Source: Nitratireductor sp.
GTDB lineage: Bacteria; Pseudomonadota; Alphaproteobacteria; Rhizobiales; Rhizobiaceae
NCBI RefSeq assembly: GCF_017794765.1
Contig: NZ_CP051236.1
Coordinates: 1,393,619 to 1,457,618, forward strand
Direction of reading: 5' to 3'
DNA length: 64,000 nt
Shown here: piece after piece, positions 1-7,774 of the stretch
Layout: every line of letters begins with the position of its first letter
How positions within the stretch are numbered: the stretch's first letter is position 1
The notes under the pieces: model-generated
Databases searched by the model: none
What the model saw: only the letters and a program-made list of their open reading frames with translations
Told to the model about the DNA's origin: nothing
Made by a program: the position numbers and the translations under genes

Positions 1-327
1 GATCTTGGTGCAACGCCGGCGAAAGCGTTTTTCCAGGTCACACTGCCTGTAATTCTGCCGGCGGTGATTTCGGGCTGGATGCTGGCTTTCACTTTGTCAC
101 TTGATGATCTTGTGATTGCGAGCTTCACATCCGGCCCTGGTGCAACGACGCTGCCCATGAAGATTTACAGCCAGGTACGGCTCGGCGTTACACCGGAGAT
201 CAATGCGGTCTGTACCATTTTGATCGGGATTGTGGCGCTGGGCGTCATCGCCGCCTCGATCGTCACCAAGCGGCAGGAAGTTCAGCGGCGCCGCGACGAG
301 CAGGCGGCCATAAGAGTGGCTGGCTGA
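1..327 (+). CDS. potI: Polyamine-type ABC transporter permease, C-terminal part (PotI-like)
   Basis: The open frame enters from the left edge and ends at TGA 325-327, so only the last 108 residues are present. The visible part holds the cytoplasmic loop characteristic of ABC permeases (DLGATPAKAFFQVTLP, the EAA-type motif that docks on the ATPase) followed by two hydrophobic stretches. The wording ISGWMLAFTLSLDDLVIASF is typical of the spermidine/putrescine PotC/PotI group, so the likely role is inner-membrane uptake of putrescine or a related polyamine. It converges on the AsmA-like gene with only 16 bp between stops. In Sinorhizobium, as I recall it, the potFGHI genes lie close to the acetoacetyl-CoA synthetase and cbrA genes, as here. 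The exact substrate is inferred. Confidence 0.85.
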   Translation, partial: DLGATPAKAFFQVTLPVILPAVISGWMLAFTLSLDDLVIASFTSGPGATTLPMKIYSQVRLGVTPEINAVCTILIGIVALGVIAASIVTKRQEVQRRRDEQAAIRVAG

Positions 328-343
328 GCCAGGCGCAGGCCGG

Positions 344-2191
344 CTATTCGATCAGAAACGGTGCGATGAAGGGTGCGTTCCAGGAGCCGCCGACGAAGAA
401 GGTTTCGCGCGGTCCCTGATCCGGAGTGTCTTCTTCTGCGGCAGTCTCCCCGCTGGAAGGAGTTTCTCGCGGCATAATGCTTCCGGAAAGGGCAATGCCC
501 CGGCCTGCAAACGGAACCAGCCCGCCAAGCGTGATCTTTTCTCCGGTGGTCAGGCGCGCTTCCGCAGTGTCGATCCACGCAATGCCACCTGCCAGAGTGG
601 CCTTCAAATCCGCACCCTCGATGGCTAGTTCGCCATCGGCGATATCCTGCAAGGGGAAAAAGCTGCCCTTGTCATTGTGCTCCCGAAAGGTCTCGAGATT
701 GAGGCCGACAATGCTGCCCTTACCGAAGCTCGCCGATATGGAGCCGTCGGATGTCTCCAGAACCTCATTGAGCGTTTCGCCATGTCCTTTGAGGAAAACC
801 GAGAACGAACCCTTGGCTTTCGGCATGAACGCCGTGAAATGAAGCTTCTCCCCCATCAGCCCGCCGTCGATGTTCTCGGCCGCAATGCGAAGCTCGGCAT
901 GATCTCGGCCCTCAACATTGTCGAGGCGGACACCGAGCTGAAGCATGCCTCCGAAAGCCGTGGCGTCGGAAATATCGAGGCTCACCAGCCCGTCGCGAAC
1001 CTGCGCGGTCGCGGCCACATCGCTCATCGATACGGATCCGGCGGATGCCTGCGTAGCCGACAGGCGAAGATCAAAATTGAGATCATGGGCCCAGGAAGCC
1101 GCAACAGCCTGCGCCGGTGCGTCGGGTTCGGGCGCAAGGGTTTTCAAAAGCGTGCCGAGATCAAGTGCGTTGAAGGCAAGCGTACCGGAAATGGTCGGGC
1201 GCGGATCATTGAACGCCACATCGAAAACACCGGTCGCGTTGCTGTCCCCCAGGCTGAACTCGGTGGTTTCGAACTTGATGCGCTTGGCATCGCCTATGAT
1301 GGTGCTGCGAAGTTTCGCGGCCTTGATCGTGCTGCCCGGCCAGTCCTCGAGCAGCGTCCATTCCAGCACACGCTGAAGAGAGGGAGCCGAGCTTTCCAGA
1401 GTGCCGTTGACGAAGGCGTTGTCGACCAGATCGGCTTCGCCCTTGAAGGAAAGCGTCAGCGGCGCGCTTTTTAGCGAAAGCGAAAGAGCGGTCTTGCCGC
1501 CTGCGAGCAAAAAGAGAGGCTCGTCGGTCGAGGCGTCGATGGAGAGGCTTTCGCCATGCCAGATACCTCTGGCAGACAGGTTGGCCGCGCGGTTGAGGGC
1601 GGGCCAGTTGAAGGTCCCGGTAAGGCCGCTCAGAAAGGGCGGTTTGTTGGCTCCGTTGAGCGCGATAACCCGACCATCCTCGACTTCAACCATCGCAAAA
1701 CTGTCGTTCGGCAGTGCACTCTTGTCAGGCGTCGCGGGATTGGCGACAAGCAGTTCACGGGCCATCTCCACAGACTGTGCGAGCTTACCCCAATTGGGTA
1801 TGGTCGGAACGCGCATGACGCCATCCGTATCGTCAAGCCGCAGCACGGGCCTCACGAGCCGGATCTTGGTGAATACGACCTTGCCGCGCAGGGCTGCTAG
1901 TGCGGAAAGGTCGATCTCGACACGCTCGGCTTCCATAACGGGCGCGCCATCGTTGTTCCAGTCCGACAGGACAACATCGTTGAGCACTGCGCTGAAGGAA
2001 GGCCACACACGGATTTGAGGGGCGTCGTCCAGCCGAATGCGATATCCGCTCCAGGCACTGAGCTGCTGGGCCACGCTGTCACGCACAATCTGCGTGGAGG
2101 CCAGGATTGGCAGGCAAACGACCACCAACACCGCGATCACGGCGGCGATCAAAAGAGCCCAAATGCTTTTCTTCATTGCCGACGAGGGCAT
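344..2191 (-). CDS. AsmA family protein
   Basis: The 615-residue product starts with a short basic segment and one membrane anchor (about residues 7-29), followed by a long periplasmic beta-rich region and a C-terminal AsmA-type domain with repeated LxLxNVEG and GxLxIEGADLKA patterns. AsmA-like proteins sit in the inner membrane facing the periplasm and are linked to outer-membrane assembly and lipid transport. The start at 2191 is preceded by GAGG four bases upstream; an internal ATG five codons later is possible but has no better ribosome site. The gene is divergent from acetoacetyl-CoA synthetase and converges with the permease gene. The family is clear; the precise cellular role is not. 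Confidence 0.8.
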   Translation of the reverse strand: MPSSAMKKSIWALLIAAVIAVLVVVCLPILASTQIVRDSVAQQLSAWSGYRIRLDDAPQIRVWPSFSAVLNDVVLSDWNNDGAPVMEAERVEIDLSALAALRGKVVFTKIRLVRPVLRLDDTDGVMRVPTIPNWGKLAQSVEMARELLVANPATPDKSALPNDSFAMVEVEDGRVIALNGANKPPFLSGLTGTFNWPALNRAANLSARGIWHGESLSIDASTDEPLFLLAGGKTALSLSLKSAPLTLSFKGEADLVDNAFVNGTLESSAPSLQRVLEWTLLEDWPGSTIKAAKLRSTIIGDAKRIKFETTEFSLGDSNATGVFDVAFNDPRPTISGTLAFNALDLGTLLKTLAPEPDAPAQAVAASWAHDLNFDLRLSATQASAGSVSMSDVAATAQVRDGLVSLDISDATAFGGMLQLGVRLDNVEGRDHAELRIAAENIDGGLMGEKLHFTAFMPKAKGSFSVFLKGHGETLNEVLETSDGSISASFGKGSIVGLNLETFREHNDKGSFFPLQDIADGELAIEGADLKATLAGGIAWIDTAEARLTTGEKITLGGLVPFAGRGIALSGSIMPRETPSSGETAAEEDTPDQGPRETFFVGGSWNAPFIAPFLIE

Positions 2192-2496
2192 GGAACCTCA
2201 TCCTCGACGTTCCGCCCGGCGACTTTGCGGCCAGACTGAACGCTGTCAACTTGGTGGCCGGGAATGCCACGACATAGCTATGCCGGCAAACCGACTTCAC
2301 AGCTCTTTACGGGTTTAAACATGACGTATGGCAATTCAAGGACTTGTCGCGTCGTGGAAAGGTATTGCACCGCTTTCTGCAACGCCTGGCCGGGTTTGAT
2401 GCACGATACGGGAATTGTTTCCGAACAGGCCATTGCCGTTCCGGGGCGGAAATGCATAAGAAGAGCAAACGCCTGGAGGGCAGCGAGGAGGAAAGA
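2192..2496. other. Intergenic region between AsmA and acetoacetyl-CoA synthetase genes
   Basis: This 305-bp divergent spacer must hold promoters for both neighbours. I see a perfect 10-bp palindrome CATAGCTATG at 2273-2282 but no convincing -35/-10 pair. The frame of the synthetase gene stays open upstream to 2344, but the sequence there does not look conserved and the strong ribosome site just before 2497 argues against using it. Confidence 0.5.
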
Positions 2497-4455
2497 ATGA
2501 GGGCAACGGAGCCACTTTGGACACCATCTCAGGGGCGGAAGACCGAAGCGCCGGTCTCGGCTTTCGCCAGACAAGCGGAGAAGGTGGCTGGCCGTAACCT
2601 GACCGACTACGATGCGCTCCATGCCTGGTCCATAGAGGACCGTGAAGCGTTCTGGTCTCTCGTCTGGGATTTTTGCGGTGTTATCGGCGACAAGGGCGCG
2701 CGCATTCTGGAAAACGGAGACCGAATGCCGGGAGCTTCATTTTTCCCGGATGCGCGGCTGAACTATGCCGAGAATCTGTTGCGCAGGTCGGGCAGTGATG
2801 ACGCGGTGGTCTTTCGTGGCGAAGACAGGGTCGAGCGCCGGCTCTCCTGGGATGCTCTGCGCGCGCAGGTGTCGCGCCTCCAGCAGCTCTTTCGCGACCG
2901 GGGGCTGAAAGCCGGCGACCGCGTGGCGGCGATGATGCCCAACATGCCCGAAACGCTCGCGGCGATGCTTGCTGCCACGTCGCTTGGTGCCGTGTGGTCG
3001 TCCTGCTCGCCCGATTTCGGCATTCAGGGTGTTCTCGACCGGTTCGGTCAGATCGAGCCAACCATTTTCATCGCGCCCGACGGCTACTGGTATGGCGGTA
3101 AATCTTTTGATGTTTCAGACAAGATTGCTGCGGTCCTCGACAAACTGCCGAGCGTGAAGCTGGCATTGATCGTCGACTATCTGGGTCATGCGGAAGAGTC
3201 CGCTGCAAAGATCGGCAAGGCCGAGGCTTACGGCAAGGCTGTGGAGCGCTATGAGGATGGTGAGCTTGCATTTGAGCGCCTCCCATTTTCGCACCCGCTT
3301 TACATCCTGTTTTCATCCGGCACGACCGGTGTCCCGAAATGCATTATCCATTCGGCGGGCGGTACGCTTCTTCAGCATTTGAAGGAGCACCGTCTCCATG
3401 CCGGGCTAAAGCCCGGCGACCGCTTGTTCTATTTCACCACTTGCGGCTGGATGATGTGGAACTGGCTGATGAGCGGGCTGGCGTCTGAGGCCACTCTATT
3501 GCTTTACGACGGGTCTCCGTTCCATCCGGACGGTAATGTGCTCTTCGATTATGCCGATGCCGAACGCATGACCTATTTCGGCACGTCTGCCAAGTTCATC
3601 GATGCGGTGCGCAAGGCCGGCTTGGAGCCAATGGAAACCCACGATCTTTCGACTGTCGAGACGATATCGTCGACCGGCTCGCCCCTAGCGCCGGAGAACT
3701 TCGCCTTTGTCTATGAAGGTATCAAGAAAGACATCCATCTCGCCTCGATCTCGGGCGGGACAGACATCGTCTCCTGCTTTGTGCTCGGTGTGCCCACCTT
3801 GCCGGTCTGGGTCGGCGAAATTCAGGCGGCGGGGCTGGGTATGGCTGTCGAGGTCTGGGACGATGAAGGGCGACCCCTTGAAATGGGCAAGGGCGAACTC
3901 GTCTGTACCCGCGCCTTTCCGGCCATGCCGATCGGATTCTGGAACGACCCGCAGGACGAAAAATACCATGCAGCCTATTTCGACCGCTTCGACAATGTGT
4001 GGTGCCACGGCGACTTTGCCGAATGGACGGAGCATGGCGGCATTGTCATTCATGGCCGTTCCGACGCGACGCTGAACCCCGGCGGCGTGCGCATCGGCAC
4101 GGCGGAGATCTACAATCAGGTCGAGCAGTTGCCGGAAATCCTGGAGGCGATTTGCATCGGACAGGAGTGGGAAGACGATGTGCGCGTTGTCCTTTTCGTG
4201 CGGCTGGCCGAAGGCGTGAGGCTCGACGAGGCGCTGGAAAAGACGATCCGCACCAAGATCAGAACAGGGGCAAGCCCGCGTCACGTGCCGGCACGCATTG
4301 TGGCAGTGGCGGACATCCCACGCACGAAATCCGGCAAAATAACCGAGCTTGCCGTGCGCGACATCGTTCACGGACGCTCTGTGAAGAACAGGGAAGCGCT
4401 CGCCAACCCCGAAGCGCTCGATCTTTACCGCGATATTCCCGAGCTACGCGCCTGA
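2497..4455 (+). CDS. acsA: Acetoacetyl-CoA synthetase (acetoacetate-CoA ligase)
   Basis: This 652-residue member of the acyl-adenylate-forming family activates acetoacetate with ATP and CoA, letting the cell use acetoacetate released from poly-3-hydroxybutyrate or ketone bodies. The N-terminus LWTPSQ and the segment [13 protein letters not shown] are typical of acetoacetate-CoA ligases. The ATP-binding loop SSGTTGVPK lies near residue 272, and the C-terminal lysine motif [10 protein letters not shown] near residue 610. ATG 2497 is preceded by GAGGAGGAAAG and gives the usual family length of about 650; the longer open frame from 2344 is not needed. The nearby phasin gene fits a role in the polyhydroxybutyrate cycle. 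Cytoplasmic. Confidence 0.93.
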   Translation: MRATEPLWTPSQGRKTEAPVSAFARQAEKVAGRNLTDYDALHAWSIEDREAFWSLVWDFCGVIGDKGARILENGDRMPGASFFPDARLNYAENLLRRSGSDDAVVFRGEDRVERRLSWDALRAQVSRLQQLFRDRGLKAGDRVAAMMPNMPETLAAMLAATSLGAVWSSCSPDFGIQGVLDRFGQIEPTIFIAPDGYWYGGKSFDVSDKIAAVLDKLPSVKLALIVDYLGHAEESAAKIGKAEAYGKAVERYEDGELAFERLPFSHPLYILFSSGTTGVPKCIIHSAGGTLLQHLKEHRLHAGLKPGDRLFYFTTCGWMMWNWLMSGLASEATLLLYDGSPFHPDGNVLFDYADAERMTYFGTSAKFIDAVRKAGLEPMETHDLSTVETISSTGSPLAPENFAFVYEGIKKDIHLASISGGTDIVSCFVLGVPTLPVWVGEIQAAGLGMAVEVWDDEGRPLEMGKGELVCTRAFPAMPIGFWNDPQDEKYHAAYFDRFDNVWCHGDFAEWTEHGGIVIHGRSDATLNPGGVRIGTAEIYNQVEQLPEILEAICIGQEWEDDVRVVLFVRLAEGVRLDEALEKTIRTKIRTGASPRHVPARIVAVADIPRTKSGKITELAVRDIVHGRSVKNREALANPEALDLYRDIPELRA

Positions 4456-4489
4456 ACCCGGCTTGACATGGTAAACAAATGGTAACGCC

Positions 4490-4533
4490 GAAATTTACCG
4501 AGACTTCACAAGTGGTACATTTCGGTAAATTTC
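4490..4533. repeat. Perfect 12-bp inverted repeat downstream of acetoacetyl-CoA synthetase gene
   Basis: GAAATTTACCGA at 4490-4501 is repeated in exact reverse complement as TCGGTAAATTTC at 4522-4533, with a 20-base spacer. Further CGGTAA or GGTAA words flank it (4471, 4481, 4543). It could be a stem-loop in the transcript or a protein-binding dyad for a downstream RNA. No known regulator is recognised. Confidence 0.6.
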
Positions 4534-4539
4534 TCTGCG

Positions 4540-4696
4540 AGTCGGTAAGGTTCTGTTAAGGGTTTGCCCGCGATAGTGTCGGCTAACTTGACGAGCCGGA
4601 CACAGGTTCCGACTGTTCATGCAGATGTTCGCCAAGCCCCGTTTTTGACAGCATTCAAGATCCTTCAGGCGCCCTTTCCCGGGCGCTTTTTTTTTT
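4540..4696 (+). ncRNA. Candidate small RNA ending in a strong intrinsic terminator
   Basis: No convincing protein gene lies in the 300 bp between the synthetase gene and fbpB; the longest ATG frame near the terminator (4619) is only nine codons. A very strong plus-strand terminator ends the region at 4669-4696, more than 200 bp past the synthetase stop. This may simply be a long 3' UTR, or an independent small RNA starting after the inverted repeat at 4490-4533. A TTGACG at 4588-4593 lacks a good -10 partner, so no promoter can be assigned. Confidence 0.3.
4669..4696 (+). terminator. Rho-independent terminator
   Basis: GCGCCC at 4669-4674 pairs with GGGCGC at 4681-4686 and is followed by ten T residues (4687-4696). 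The orientation is plus, so it serves the synthetase transcript or the candidate small RNA, not fbpB, which reads the other way. Confidence 0.85.
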
Positions 4697-4759
4697 GCCC
4701 GGATTTCTCTCCGCCCATACGGGCGCAACAATGGATCAATTCAGCTTCCTGATAGGGGG

Positions 4760-6457
4760 TCAGGTGTTGTGGTCGCGCATGAGCGGGCGCGACAGAAGAA
4801 TGACCGGCACAATGGCCGTGGCGATGATGAGGAGCGCGGCGACTGCGCCGTCTTCCACGACGCCGCGAGACGCATTTTCATAAACATGCGTTGCGAGCGT
4901 ACGGAAGCCGAAGGGACGCAGCAGAATGGTCGCCGAAAGCTCTTTCACCGTGTCCACAAAGACGAGGATGGCTGCCGTCAGAATAGCAGGTTTCAGAAGC
5001 GGCAGGAGAATGGTCAGAGCGCTCTGGTTTGCTGTCTTGCCTAGGCTGCGCGCAGCCTGATCCAGATTGGGTGGTAGCTTTTCCAGCCCCGAGCGAACCG
5101 CGCTTTCAGCCAGCGCCAGAAAACGGATCGTGCAGGCGATGACAATGGAAGCCGCAGTCCCGGTCAGGAAAAGGCCGGTGGAAAAGCCGCCATAGGTGCG
5201 TGCGGCGTTGTCGATCGTATTGTCGATAGCAGCGAGAGAGAGAAGCAGACCAAGGCCGAGGATCGTGCCGGGCAGGGCATATCCGATCGAAGCAAGCCGC
5301 ACCAGCGCCATCGTGTAGGGCGAGCGCGAGAGGCGCATGGCATTGAGAAGCAGTAGCGCGATGACGACGGTCGCGATCGCGGTGATGCCGGCCACCGTAA
5401 CGCTGGTCAGGAACGCCTGCAGAACCTGTGGATCCGCAAACTGGTAGAGCCGCTTCGAGACGTAGCGGCCAAAAACGAAAAGCGGCACGCCGAAGCCCGA
5501 CAGGATGGGCAGGATGAGAGCGCCGGTGGCGAGACCGCCTTTGAAACCGGGAAGCGGCAGACGGGGTGGGCGCGCATGCATCTGGGTGCCGCGGGCGCTG
5601 TGAAAACGTTGCTTGCGCCGCGCCCATTGTTCGGCTGTCAGAAGCAGAAACACGATTACCAGCATCACGGAAGCGATCTGGGCGGCCCCTTCGAGGCTCC
5701 CGCGATTGAGCCAGGTGGCGTAGACAGAGAGCGTGAGCGTGCGAACGCCGAGATACTCCACCGCGCCAATGTCGTTTAGTGTTTCCATCATGACCAGCGC
5801 CAGGCCGGCGACGATGGCCGGGCGGGCGACAGGCAACAGGATGCGGAAGAAGACGCGCGCCGGCCGCGCGCCCAGCGTGCGCGCCACATCGGCAATGTTT
5901 CGTCCCTGCATGAGGAAGACGACGCGGGCGGTGAGATAGACATAGGGAAAGGTGACAGACGTCACCACAAGAGCCGCGCCCCAGGTGGAGCGGATGTCGG
6001 GAAACCAGTAGTCGCGCGCGCTTTCGAAGCCGAAGACGGCGCGGAGCGCTGTCTGCAAGGGGCCGACATAGTGAAAGAACTCGCCAAAGGCGTAGGCAGC
6101 CAGATAGGTGGGAACCGCGAGCGGCAGCACCAGTGCCCATGAGAGAAGCCGGCGCAGCGGAAACTCGTAGCCGACCACCAGCCAGGCCGATCCGACACCG
6201 ATAACCGCCGTGCCGATGGCGACAAGTCCAAGCAGAACGAGTGTCGTGCCAAGCGATTGTGGCAAGACGTAGCGCAGGAGGTGAGGCCAGGCTTCTCCCG
6301 ATCCGGAAAGCGCGACGAAGAGGATCGTGGCGACAGGAAGCATGACCGCCAGCGCGATCATGAGACTGCCGAGCCGCGCGACACCGTGCTTCTCTCCCCG
6401 AACGCGGGGAAAGCGGTGTTCACGAAGGGGAGCTGTCGGCGCTGGCTGGAGGGTCAT
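4760..6457 (-). CDS. fbpB: Ferric-iron ABC transporter permease (FbpB/SfuB type)
   Basis: The 565-residue protein is a fused double permease: two copies of a six-helix unit, each with a cytoplasmic EAA-type loop (RTLGARPARVFFRILLPVARPA near residue 200 and RSLGKTANQSALTILLPLLKPA in the second half). This duplication is typical of the FbpB/SfuB ferric permeases. With the binding protein encoded just upstream it would move Fe3+ across the inner membrane using an ATPase. It starts 90 bp downstream of the fbpA stop, with a terminator-like hairpin between, so its expression is probably lower than that of fbpA. No fbpC ATPase gene is found in this window, so the energising subunit must come from elsewhere. 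Confidence 0.9.
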   Translation of the reverse strand: MTLQPAPTAPLREHRFPRVRGEKHGVARLGSLMIALAVMLPVATILFVALSGSGEAWPHLLRYVLPQSLGTTLVLLGLVAIGTAVIGVGSAWLVVGYEFPLRRLLSWALVLPLAVPTYLAAYAFGEFFHYVGPLQTALRAVFGFESARDYWFPDIRSTWGAALVVTSVTFPYVYLTARVVFLMQGRNIADVARTLGARPARVFFRILLPVARPAIVAGLALVMMETLNDIGAVEYLGVRTLTLSVYATWLNRGSLEGAAQIASVMLVIVFLLLTAEQWARRKQRFHSARGTQMHARPPRLPLPGFKGGLATGALILPILSGFGVPLFVFGRYVSKRLYQFADPQVLQAFLTSVTVAGITAIATVVIALLLLNAMRLSRSPYTMALVRLASIGYALPGTILGLGLLLSLAAIDNTIDNAARTYGGFSTGLFLTGTAASIVIACTIRFLALAESAVRSGLEKLPPNLDQAARSLGKTANQSALTILLPLLKPAILTAAILVFVDTVKELSATILLRPFGFRTLATHVYENASRGVVEDGAVAALLIIATAIVPVILLSRPLMRDHNT

Positions 6458-6500
6458 GGCAACAGAGGCGATATGGCGGCGGGTTTACCCGCAAAAGCAA

Positions 6501-6531
6501 AAAGCCGGGCCCCGCAAAGGACCCGGCTTTT
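6501..6531 (-). terminator. Hairpin between fbpA and fbpB, likely partial terminator
   Basis: On the minus strand AAAGCCGGGTCC pairs with GGGCCCGGCTTT and is followed by TTGCTTTT. The position between the binding-protein and permease genes suggests partial termination or 3'-end protection, a common way to make more binding protein than permease. The hairpin has a weak T-run on the plus strand too. Confidence 0.75.
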
Positions 6532-6547
6532 GCGTCTTAAAGATGGA

Positions 6548-7606
6548 TCAGCTGGCCGGACCGTCATCGAGACCGACGCGATCGACCATCTCGGAAGCCG
6601 CCTTGCGGTTCTTTGCGATCTCGGCGAGCGGCAGGCTGTCCGGCTTGATCTTGCCGAAGGACTGCACGGTTTCAGAAACCGTGGCACCGGGAAGAACCGG
6701 ATACTCATAGTTGGTCTCGGCATAGATCGACTGCGCTTCGGCGCTGCCCAGGAAGCGCATCAGCTCCAGCGCTTTGTCGCGATTCGGCGCATGCTTCGCC
6801 ATGGCCATGCCGGAAATGTTGACGTGGGTGCCCCGATCTTCCGAATTTGGGAAGAGGACCTTCATCGAAGCGGCCCAGTCCTTCTGCTCCGGCTCTTTCT
6901 CATTGTTGATCATGAGGCCGACGTAATAGGTGTTGCCGATGCCCAGATCGCATTCACCGGCATAGATCGCCTGCGCCTGCGCCCGGTCGTTGCCGCTCGG
7001 CTTGCGTGCGAGATTGGCCTTGAGGCCCTTCATCCACTCCTCCGCCTTCTCCTCGCCGTGATGGGCGATCATGGAGGCGAACAGGGCGATGTTGTAATTG
7101 TGCTGGCCGCTGCGCATGCAGATCTTGCCCTTCCACTTGGGATCGGCAAGCTCTTCATAGGTGATGGTGTCCTGCTCGACGCGCTCCTTGGAGGCGTAGA
7201 CAACGCGGCCGCGCGTGGTGACACCGAACCAGTGCCCCTCCGGATCGCGGAACTCGGACGGAATTTCGGAATTGACGGTCTCGTCCTCGACGGGCTGCGT
7301 GATGCCCTTTTCCTTGGCGTTCATCAGGCGACCAATATCGACGGTCAGGATGACATCTGCCGGCGAGTTGGAGCCTTCCGCCGCAATGCGATCTTCAAGT
7401 CCCTTGTCCAGAAACAGGACTTCGGTCTCGATCCCGGTCTTCTCGGTGAAAGCGTCCAGCAGCGGCTGGATGAGGAAGGGCTGGCGGTAGGAATAGATGT
7501 TCACCGTTCCCTCGGCCTGGGCCGCAGGCAGAGTGGTGGCAAGCGTTCCTGCTGCAACGAGCGCGGCAAGACCGGCGCGGGCAGCGATCAGTTTGTTTGT
7601 CAGCAT
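6548..7606 (-). CDS. fbpA: Ferric-iron ABC transporter periplasmic binding protein (FbpA type)
   Basis: The 352-residue product has a clear signal peptide (MLTNKLIAARAGLAALVAAG, cut after AQA) and a mature part beginning EGTVNIYSYRQP, as in FbpA/FutA proteins. The adjacent tyrosines in GIGNTYYVGL match the paired tyrosines that bind Fe3+ in this family. ATG 7606 follows GGAGACACC and gives a normal signal peptide; the frame is open 29 codons further upstream, but that extension would bury the signal sequence. An Irr-box-like element lies about 120 bp upstream (7728-7744), so iron-dependent control is likely. The product acts in the periplasm with FbpB. Confidence 0.92.
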   Translation of the reverse strand: MLTNKLIAARAGLAALVAAGTLATTLPAAQAEGTVNIYSYRQPFLIQPLLDAFTEKTGIETEVLFLDKGLEDRIAAEGSNSPADVILTVDIGRLMNAKEKGITQPVEDETVNSEIPSEFRDPEGHWFGVTTRGRVVYASKERVEQDTITYEELADPKWKGKICMRSGQHNYNIALFASMIAHHGEEKAEEWMKGLKANLARKPSGNDRAQAQAIYAGECDLGIGNTYYVGLMINNEKEPEQKDWAASMKVLFPNSEDRGTHVNISGMAMAKHAPNRDKALELMRFLGSAEAQSIYAETNYEYPVLPGATVSETVQSFGKIKPDSLPLAEIAKNRKAASEMVDRVGLDDGPAS

Positions 7607-7727
7607 TGGTGTCTCCAAACCTGTGGGATTAAAGGTCCCAGGGAATGCGCAGCGATTGCTCCGCAATGCGGGGACATCTCGCGGAAAAAACATCGTGCGT
7701 CAAGAAAAATACAAACAATATCATTAG

Positions 7728-7744
7728 TTTAGAAATATTCTAAA
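7728..7744. promoter_or_regulatory. Iron control element (Irr box) upstream of fbpA
   Basis: TTTAGAA-ATA-TTCTAAA is an exact 7-3-7 inverted repeat and matches the iron control element bound by Irr in Rhizobiales. It lies upstream of fbpA. A possible -35 (TTGACG on the minus strand, 7698-7703) sits about 25 bp further toward the gene. Whether Irr activates or represses from this position cannot be read from sequence. Confidence 0.8.
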
Positions 7745-7774
7745 CTGCAAATGTCATCTTTTCTGACCGGAGGT

